A stretch of 64,000 nucleotides of DNA from Buxus sempervirens (Eukaryota > Streptophyta > Magnoliopsida > Buxales > Buxaceae): assembly GCA_947561395.2 (NCBI GenBank), contig OX387182.1, forward strand, positions 31,055,949 to 31,119,948, written 5' to 3'. Below the pieces are notes generated by a model. The model worked only from the letters and a program-made list of their open reading frames with translations. It did not search any database and had not been told where the DNA came from. Each line of letters opens with the position of its first letter. Position 1 is the stretch's first letter. Positions 57,127 through 64,000 of this stretch are shown in pieces. Both the position numbers and the translations under genes were made by a program.

Positions 57127-57535
57127 TGTGCGCACGTCGCACCCGCACGAGGGGCGTACGCGAAAGAATACGAGTGGAAAGGGGGTTTAGGAGTCGCCAC
57201 TGCCTAATGGGGTGCAGGCAGACACCTGGATGCCCTAAGGATGTCTACTTTGGTCTGCGGCTTGAGATTCCGGTTAAGATCTCGGTTTCGGTCTGGGGAA
57301 GTCCGTAGACACCCCGGTTCGAGTCAATCTTGGTTCAACTAACCCTTATGTCCTAAACCAGCATGCTCACTAGTTAAGTCTGAATGGGACCTTCAAAGGT
57401 GTGGATCCCTTTTATTTTAATTGATTTTATCTCTTTATCCAGGTGATGTTGGTCTAACGTGGACCCCGTTGGAAGACCCATGGAATGCCACGTAGGGCTT
57501 ATGTTAAGCCCAAATCCCATTTGGGGTTATGTTGG
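57127..57535 (-). mobile_element. A9: family-A LTR fragment (U5 end)
   Basis: Minus-strand LTR end (complement ends ACGTGCGCACA) with the U5 hairpin at 57200-57221. It has the 'cgggaccttcaaaggtg' and gcccac blocks. It was inserted into the B 3' LTR (left flank CTATT) and then interrupted by element C. The rest would lie right of the window. Confidence 0.75.
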
Positions 57536-58638
57536 TGTTTACACCCTATATGACCAACGAATAAGGAAAGGGCACATGGTGCCTATGTGGCTTATTTAGG
57601 CCATGACATCCAAGCACGTAGGCCTTGCACAGTTGGATAGGCCACATTAGCATGCGCACAAAACCAAGAATACAGTTCGAGCCACGCAAGCCAATGCGAC
57701 AAAACACTAAACATCAGAAGATCGTGCCAATCAGACGTTCAAGAATAACCTATTTTTAAGATCGTGGCCGAGCTGTTATATTTCTGAAATAGAAGACTGA
57801 AGACGACCAACCGCCATGAAGATCATGCAAGAGTAGGACGTTGAGCAACCGTCAAGGATCGGCTATAAAAGGCATAACTTCGATGAACTCAAGGACACAA
57901 TCCACCCAACCGCAACCGGTTATTATATTATTTTGATCATCCGTGATCTTTTATCCCCTCTACTACAGAAGGATAAATTAGGACCTCTCTCACTGCTTCC
58001 AGTCACAGTGACATCTTCGACCCCTCTTTACTCCGACTAACACCAGAATCCTGCCACCGAAGAGTAAGTTGAGGCCGCCCCTGACTCGCAGTTCTATGTT
58101 TACAGAATCCCGAGCAGCCGGTCCCGAGACTCGCTCTGATCACGCCAGGTGACTTGTGTATTTTCGGGTAAGCAGCAATCCAAGGTGAACCCCCCGAATT
58201 GACTTTGCTAGCAGCCGCCCCCTTCCTCCTGTGCTTATACCCGATTACGGCTATAAGACTAGGACAGGCCGGTCCTGCAAGCCCTGTCGGTTTTCTTTTT
58301 TACTTTTGTTTCCCTTTTGAGGATTATCTGTTGTCGCTGTTGACCCGTCGGCCGAATTTATAATAAAAGGATTTGTGTGCCATTAGTTGCTTTCGCTTTC
58401 AGACACTTACAAGAACCCAAACGAAGACCGGACCCCTAGTTTTGATATCATCGCCTGACCCATTTTATTACAGGTGACTTGCAGTATGACTGGACCGATC
58501 CTGGTTCAGATTCGGAATAGGTGCCCGGGGTCAAGGTTCGACCCAAAATCATTTGTATCAAACGATACTGGCACGCCCGCGTAGAGACACATCATCACCA
58601 TCGACACGTGTCCACACCGGCCCAATTTCGGAGCAACA
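57536..58638 (+). mobile_element. C 5' LTR (right end uncertain)
   Basis: Begins TGTTTACACCCTATATGACC. TATAAAA at 57864-57870. The right end is placed by the primer-binding site at 58647. An alternative end near 58560 goes with the second site-like copy at 58569. The 3' LTR is too short in this window to decide. Confidence 0.7.
57864..57870 (+). promoter_or_regulatory. TATA box of C LTR
   Basis: TATAAAA in 'atcggctataaaaggc', followed by a pyrimidine-rich leader. A good match to plant core promoters. Confidence 0.65.
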
Positions 58639-58646
58639 TCCCTTTT

Positions 58647-58664
58647 TGGCACGCCCGGTGGGAC
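58647..58664 (+). promoter_or_regulatory. C primer-binding site (candidate)
   Basis: TGGCACGCCCGGTGGGAC. A second copy sharing the first eleven bases, TGGCACGCCCGCGTAGAG, lies 78 bp upstream at 58569-58586. I prefer the downstream copy by analogy with families A and B, where the upstream copy lies inside the LTR. Confidence 0.6.
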
Positions 58665-58687
58665 CATTAGTCTTTGAAAGAGCACTA

Positions 58688-61246
58688 ATGGCGGCAAGAA
58701 GAAGTACTCGACATACTGAAAATGCAACGCCAGAGGAACCTGCCGAATCTCAGGTAAATCCTCTTTATGGTTCAGAAGTCCCGGAAGAAGGACCTTCGAG
58801 TTCTTAGTTGGATCTTAATGAACGACTCATCCAGGCCATATAAGGTCTTATCCAACAAATGGCAGGCTTTGGTCAGGGTATTAACAAAATTTCTTCTAAT
58901 AATGGTAGAATCCTAGCAGTTTTACAGGAAGGTTTCTCCACAATGGCAAGACCGGCTATGATGGCTGAGCGAGTCGAAACATCGGCTGCTGGTTCGAATG
59001 CTCATGAAAGGATTAATATCCCGGAGCAACCACCACCCATGAACTTAGGTGGAAATGGCCGAAATGAACAGGCCAACACCGCTGCTTTTAGGGGAGAAAT
59101 ACCACCTGGTATCCCAATTCCTCCTAATGTGCCTCCGATTAAGGTACGTCCAATGGGGCAAAGGGAAGCACAGGAGAACCATAGAGAAGATATTGGGGTA
59201 AGAAATACGGCCGTAAACCGTAATTACATCCAAAATGTAATTCAAGAGATGATCAGAGATCAATATCACCGACGAATGACTAGGCCAGTTTATAGGAAAC
59301 CTTACCCGGGCTGGATTGACCAGCAATTTGAATTTCCTAGGGGATACAAGATTCCCGAATTCACTTTGTTTTCAGGAGAAGGTCAACAGTCTACCATTGA
59401 ACACATTGGCCGATTTACGGTACAATGTGGAGAGGCGTCCGGTAATGATTTCCTCAGGCTCAGACTATTTGGAAACTCATTAACGGGACAGGCCTTTACG
59501 TGGTACATTACGTTACCGGCCAATTCCGTTACAAATTGGGCAATGATGGAAGAGAAATTCCACTCCCAATTTTATCGCACGGAACCCGAAGTAACCATGG
59601 TTGATCTTGCTCGGTTAAGACAACAACCAGGGGAGTCGGCCGATAAGTATATCGCTCGCTTTAAATATATGAAAAACAAATGCCGAATTCTTTTACCGAA
59701 ATCGGAATTTGCAAATTTGGCCTTAAACGGACTACACTTTGAACTTTGAAAGAAATTCGAAGGTGAACAATTCGAAGATTTATTTGAGTTGTCGGCCAGA
59801 GCAGCCAAATATGAATGGCTGTTATAAGAAGACAACGAAAAGAAAGTCTCGTCTTACGGGTCTTATTACAGGGACCCGAACTTTGAATACGGAGTTGTAG
59901 AAGTCGTGGGAAAACAAGCAATCACCTGTCCGATTCTTATCCGAAAAACCAAGGACACAGAAGCGACAAAAGAGACAAATACTTTTAGCCAAAATTATTC
60001 CTTTGACATAAATAAGACGGCCAAAATATTTGAATACCTTCTAAAACAGGGATTCTTCAGACTGACTAAAGACCATCCTTTTATCCCAGCCAAGGGTAAA
60101 TCTTGTAAATGGCACAGAGTGAAAACTCACGAAACTAATGAGTGTACTGTACTTCGCAATGTGATACAGGAGAATATTGATAAAGGACTCCTAAAGTTTG
60201 CAGAAATAGACAAAGGGAAGATGCAGGTTGATACACAACCATTCCCTAAGGAGGTGTCGGCAAATATGGTTACCATTGGTTTGCCGAAACGCACCCCAGC
60301 AGTTAAAATCGACCTGGATGGCTCCTCGTCAGAAAAATGGGGGAAAAAGGCTCAACCAGGGCAAAACCAGGTGAACTTACGACCGAGAAACTGTTGGAGG
60401 TATCCACCTACACAAGGACGGTCATGGCGTCAAGAGAAGAAAGGTGAAATCTGGGGTGAATGGTGGCATAAGTCCAAGCGCGAACCCAGAATGCAAGAAA
60501 GCAGAAAGCGAGATCCTAACGAGATAACAACAAAGAAATTGGCTTCGGCTTCTTTTGAATTATCTTCCAATCAAGTGGCAACCTGAAAGCGACCTGAAAC
60601 GGTTGCTAAATCCTCAGAGGATTCTTCCGTTAATAAGGAAGCACCATGCAAGATTCCGGAGAAAATAGAAATATCACCAGATCACCTTTGCCAAGACTGC
60701 AGGCAAAAAGTGATAACAGAATACCAGCATTCCCAGTATAAAGGGAAATCCGTCAAATATGAAGATGCACGCCACACTCGGGGGGGCAAGAGACCGTTAT
60801 ACTTAACTTCTTGAAGACAAGTAGGCTTGCCGACAAGGACGGCAGCCACATATAGCTCCGCTAGGGAAAGCAGCTATATGACTCACGAACAATATAGGAT
60901 GGTAAATAGGGTCAAACCCAGGATGGTAAAACCCCCTATTATTCAAGATGGTCACTGGAAAAGATTAACTCATCCTAAATTTCCTTTCCATGCACAGGCA
61001 AATGTCGCAGAATTAACCAGAACGCAGAAGCGACGCTGGCAGCGATAGCAAGCTAAGAGACGATACCAGGAATAGAGTACTAGATCCTCCGAGCCATATT
61101 GGTCTTCTAGGTTTGTCGCCAAAAGGTGCATTCCAAAACCACAAAGGCTCGTAAGGAGCCCATTACCCGATTCATCAGTTACTCCAGATACTACACCTAA
61201 ACATAATTCCAATGCAGTAACTGAAAGGCTGGTTTCTGACGAAGAA
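58688..61246 (+). pseudogene. gag: C gag, same frame throughout, eight stops
   Basis: ATG 58688 (MAARRSTRHTENATPEEPAE) opens a frame that stays in register to 62266. Stops: 58805 TAG, 58841 TAA, 59747 TGA, 59825 TAA, 60584 TGA, 60812 TGA, 61046 TAG, 61073 TAG. Residues about 222-380 are the Retrotrans_gag core (SLTGQAFTWYITLPANSVTN, then LRQQPGESADKYIARFKYMK). Residues about 473-486 hold the CX2HX4HX4C knuckle CKWHRVKTHETNEC. The downstream stretch is basic (KRRWQR). Gag would form the particle; protease follows in the same frame, as in Tat elements with a gag-protease fusion. No frameshift is seen across 2.5 kb, and all eight stops can be reached from CAA, CAG, CGA or TGG by one transition. 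The border with protease is approximate. Confidence 0.85.
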
Positions 61247-62266
61247 TTGACGGACAATTTCACCGGAGGGGAAGGAAAACAGTTGTTAGTTGAACAAATG
61301 ATAACTGAATATAGCAGGATCTCAACTCCCTCTACGATAGAAATTACGGAGGAATTGACGCTCGAAACTCCGAAAGACGAGATCAGCGAATCACTGAGTC
61401 AACCCCCTTTGAGTGCCGATGCGTCAATTGCCGAAATTTGTTTCGGCCAGATGCCCCCGATACCACTTGACTGCCATATGGTCCTCACTTTACCCATGAC
61501 TTTCGGGGCGAGCATGGATTTGCCACGGGTACAAGAGATCAATGAGGAGGAGGATCCAGTAGCTTTGTATGTGATCGATCCGGAACACCTCGAGGAAGAG
61601 GAAAAAGACCAGAAACCGGCCAATGGTGATAAAATTGGTCCGGTTCAAGAGGTATGTTTTGTTGAACCATCCTTAGCCATGACTCAACATCTGAGGCCTT
61701 TATTTATAAAGGCGGACATGAATGGGATCCTTATCAATAGAATTCTAATTGATAATGGGGCAGCAATAAATTTCATCCCGATCTCCACATTGAAGAAGCT
61801 AGGTAAGTCTTATTCGGATTTAATTCCTTCCGAAATCACTGTTACTAACTTTGTAGGGGGTATTACAGGAACTAGAGGAATCCTCTCAATCGAACTAACG
61901 GTTGGGGCACGGCAATCTCTCATGGCATTCTTCCTGATTGAATCATCGGCCGGATACAACGCATTGCTGGGAAGAGATTGGATCCATTCGAATAGATGTG
62001 TACCATCTTCTTTACACCAATCGTTGCTATTTTGGAAAGATGGCAAGATCGAAGAAGTGAAAGCCGACAAGCGGCCATTTGCCATAGATTCTAATGCCAC
62101 ACATGCATCCCTTTATAACGAAGGGGTAAAACCTATTTCATTTAGTGGATATGACAAGAATGGGCAGCCGATTGCTTCAAGTTCGGCTATACTACAATCG
62201 GCGCAACAACGGCTTACAGAGGTAGCCGCAGTCGCCAAACTCAAAGAACTACCAAATGATGGTTAA
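61247..62266 (+). pseudogene. pro: C protease domain (end of gag-pro frame)
   Basis: Open for 340 codons. The aspartic protease active site is ILIDNGAAINFIP (near 61742-61780), with DNGA in place of the more usual DSG or DTG and fitting the Tat-type variants. The second signature, GYNALLGRDWIHSNRCVPSS, follows at about 61957. Upstream is an acidic region (EEEDPVALYVIDPEHLEEEE). This enzyme would cut the polyprotein. The frame closes with TAA 62264-62266, overlapping the start of the next frame (ATGATGG at 62256). It is open over this stretch, but the upstream gag stops make the copy non-functional. Confidence 0.85.
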
Positions 62267-63233
62267 ACCATCAGAAGCTGCAGAGGCCGTCTTAAGAAAG
62301 ATGACGGCTTACATGCAGGAAGAAAAGGTAGGGAAATTGCAACAGGATCAGGAATGGCTGGAAAACGGCGAGATAATGGCGAACTCGGCCGAATTCATCA
62401 ACGAACAAGATGATGAAAGGATACAAGATCGGGATGAGATTACTCTCGCCGATCTACAAGCAGCACCAGCCAAGCTAGAAGACCTGAAGGTAGACACCCA
62501 GGATCCATTAGAAGAAATCAACCTGGGAACAGAAGCAGAACAAAAGCCTATTTTCATAAGCAAGTTACTACCACCTTCAGTCAGACAAGAAATGGAGCAA
62601 TTGTTGGCCGAATATTCGGACTGTTTTGCCTGGACTTACCAAGAGATGCCAGGGTTGGATCGAAAAATGGTAGAACACAGGCTCCCTATCAAGCCGGAAT
62701 TCAAACCATTCAGACAGCCTTCAAGAAGGATGGGTGACGACGTGATATGTAAAGTAAAGATTGAAATAGAACGGTTTTTATCAGCCGGGTTCATTAGGCC
62801 AATACGATACGCTGATTGGCTTTCTAACGTGGTGCCTGTAATAAAAAAGAGTGGTCAAATTAGGGTATGTATTGACTTCCGCAATCTGAATTCTGCAACA
62901 CCCAAGGATGAATATCCGATGCCGATCGCTGATCTCTTAGTTGATAATGCATCACGGCATAAGTTTTTGTCATTCATGGATGGCCACTCCGGTTATAATC
63001 AAATTTTTATTGCCGAAGATGATGTAGCTAAAACGGCATTTCGTTGTCCTGGAGCATTAGGAACTTACTATTGGGTAGTTATGCCCTTCGGGTTGAAAAA
63101 TGCTGGTGCAACCTATCAAAGGGCAATGAACCTTATCTTCCATGATATGATCGGTCAGATACTCGAGGTATATATTGACGATGTAAAACTGCTAGGATTC
63201 TACCATTATCACAAGAAATTAATCATGTCATAA
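62256..63233 (+). pseudogene. pol: C reverse transcriptase, truncated after YIDD
   Basis: Open for 325 codons in the +1 frame relative to gag-pro. The first about 140 residues are an acidic linker, followed by LLAEYSDCFAWTYQEMPGLD, typical of the start of Ty3/gypsy RT. RT motifs: RVCIDFRNLNSATPKDEYPM, motif A FLSFMDGHSGYNQI with the catalytic Asp, motif B VVMPFGLKNAGATYQRAMN, motif C YIDD (about residue 305). After YIDDVK the sequence changes abruptly to KLLGFYHYHKKLIMS and stops, so the RT thumb, RNase H and integrase are deleted (junction about 63180-63190). It is joined straight to the 3' noncoding part. RT would copy element RNA to DNA. The remaining frame has no stop, unlike gag, but the enzyme cannot be complete. 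Confidence 0.88.
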
Positions 63234-63705
63234 ATACCAGTTCTACGCCAAATAACTCCAAAACGCTCTTTCATCCTGTTAACCCAATCTATCTATTCAG
63301 GATAGACGGTCGGCCAACTTAAAAAACGAGAAGGTAGATTGAGACTGCGGTCGTCAGGGAAAAGTAAGGGACCCCTCACTTACTCAGTCGGGGCCTCCAA
63401 AGGAGTATTTCTAGCACAAAAGAAGGGACCTACAGATATCGAGCCGTCGATATCTTCTACCGTAGAGGTATAACGTATGAGATTGCCCGCCATTGAAGAC
63501 AAAGAAGAAGAAAAGACAATAGCCGAAAGAGAAAAGTAAAGTAAAATCTCGGCTGCAGTATTTTATAAGTGAGATGGAAGATGAAGTCCGAAAAGTCTCA
63601 TCATTGCAATCGTGGGAAAGTGGCGCGATCTTTTTACATCAAACAACGGACAATTTTTGAAAAACCCAAAATACTTACTCATCACATCGGCCGATGACGG
63701 CATAA
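63234..63705 (+). other. C 3' noncoding region
   Basis: About 470 bp with no recognisable gene, between the deletion junction and the polypurine tract. Purine-rich in part ('gacaaagaagaagaaaagac'). Confidence 0.7.
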
Positions 63706-63723
63706 TAAGTAAGTAGGGGGCAA
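63706..63723 (+). promoter_or_regulatory. C polypurine tract
   Basis: AAGTAAGTAGGGGGCAA immediately before the LTR start TGTTTACACC. Purine-rich with a G run, as expected for plus-strand priming. Confidence 0.7.
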
Positions 63724-64000
63724 TGTTTACACCTTATATGACCAACGAATAAGGAAAGGGCACGTGGTGCCTATGTGGCTTATTTAGGCCATGACATCAA
63801 AGCACGTAGGCCTTGCACAGTTGGATAGGCCACATCAGCATGTGCACAGAACCAAGAATACAGTTCGAGCCACGCAAGCCAATGCGACAAAACAATAAAC
63901 ATCAGAAGATCGTGCCAATCAGACGTTCAAGAATAACCTATTTTTAAGATCGTGGCCGAGCGGTTATCTTTCTGGAACAGAAGACTGAAGACGACCAACC
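63724..64000 (+). mobile_element. C 3' LTR, first 277 bp
   Basis: Aligns without gaps to 57536-57812, with 11 differences counted by eye. The window ends inside it. Confidence 0.92.

Larger units (their letters stand above)
57536..64000 (+). mobile_element. C: Tat-like LTR retrotransposon, 3' LTR cut by window end
   Basis: 5' LTR from 57536 (TGTTTACACC; left flank GTTGG), TATA box, primer-binding site, gag and protease in one frame, truncated reverse transcriptase, polypurine tract, and 3' LTR from 63724. I counted 11 differences over the 277 aligned LTR bases, about 96% identity. Everything after the YIDD motif of reverse transcriptase (rest of RT, RNase H, integrase) is deleted, so this copy cannot move by itself. 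Confidence 0.9.

Overview
The window looks like intergenic heterochromatin from a flowering plant with a large, repeat-rich genome. I can account for almost all of the 64 kb as nested LTR retrotransposons. I see no host protein gene, tRNA, rRNA or CRISPR array. The plant assignment rests on Ty3/gypsy proteins of the plant Tat/Ogre type (CX2H-type gag knuckle, protease and reverse transcriptase motifs, integrase tail), very long LTRs with TATAAA boxes, and solo LTRs of the TGTAA...TTACA type. The species cannot be named from the sequence.

I use five working families. Family A (Ogre/Tat-like, LTRs about 3.0-3.7 kb, usually starting TGTCAGCACC or TGTAAGCACC) is represented by A1-A9. Family B shares A's primer-binding site, leader, gag, 3' region, polypurine tract and LTR ends, but has a different LTR middle. 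Family C is a Tat-like element with gag, protease and a truncated reverse transcriptase. Families D and E are seen only as solo or broken LTRs (TGTAA...TTACA) and are probably chromovirus (Del/Tekay-like), which is inference.

Layout. 1-3404: the 3' end of a minus-strand element A1 (LTR, tract, 3' noncoding region, integrase tail). 3404-25501: a minus-strand LTR A2, split by the complete plus-strand element A3 (4787-20128, target duplication CCTCC) and by the solo LTR D1 (20634-23635, GGGAC). 25502-32089: pieces of plus-strand family-A LTRs (A4, A5), with the solo LTR A6 (28316-31333) inside A5. 32090-32531: LTR fragment A7 (minus). 32532-57126: element B (plus), invaded by solo LTR E1 (ATGGT), broken LTR E2 and minus LTR A8. 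A8 is itself invaded by E3 (GGGTG) and D2 (CCATC), and D2 by E4 (TAGGC), giving four nesting levels. 57127-57535: LTR fragment A9, invaded by element C (57536 to the window end).

Function. A3 and B carry only gag between leader and 3' region, so they look like non-autonomous gag-only derivatives needing pol from relatives such as A1's lineage. All gag and pol frames are broken by stops, frameshifts or deletions; none looks able to act now. The most interesting signals are structural RNA/DNA motifs in the LTRs and leaders: arrays of hairpin cassettes with a constant loop and changing but complementary stems (family E), constant-stem palindromes upstream of the family-A TATA box, a covarying U5 hairpin followed by a copy of the start of the primer-binding site, and primer-binding-site complements in the 3' noncoding region. 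All identities and counts were made by eye.
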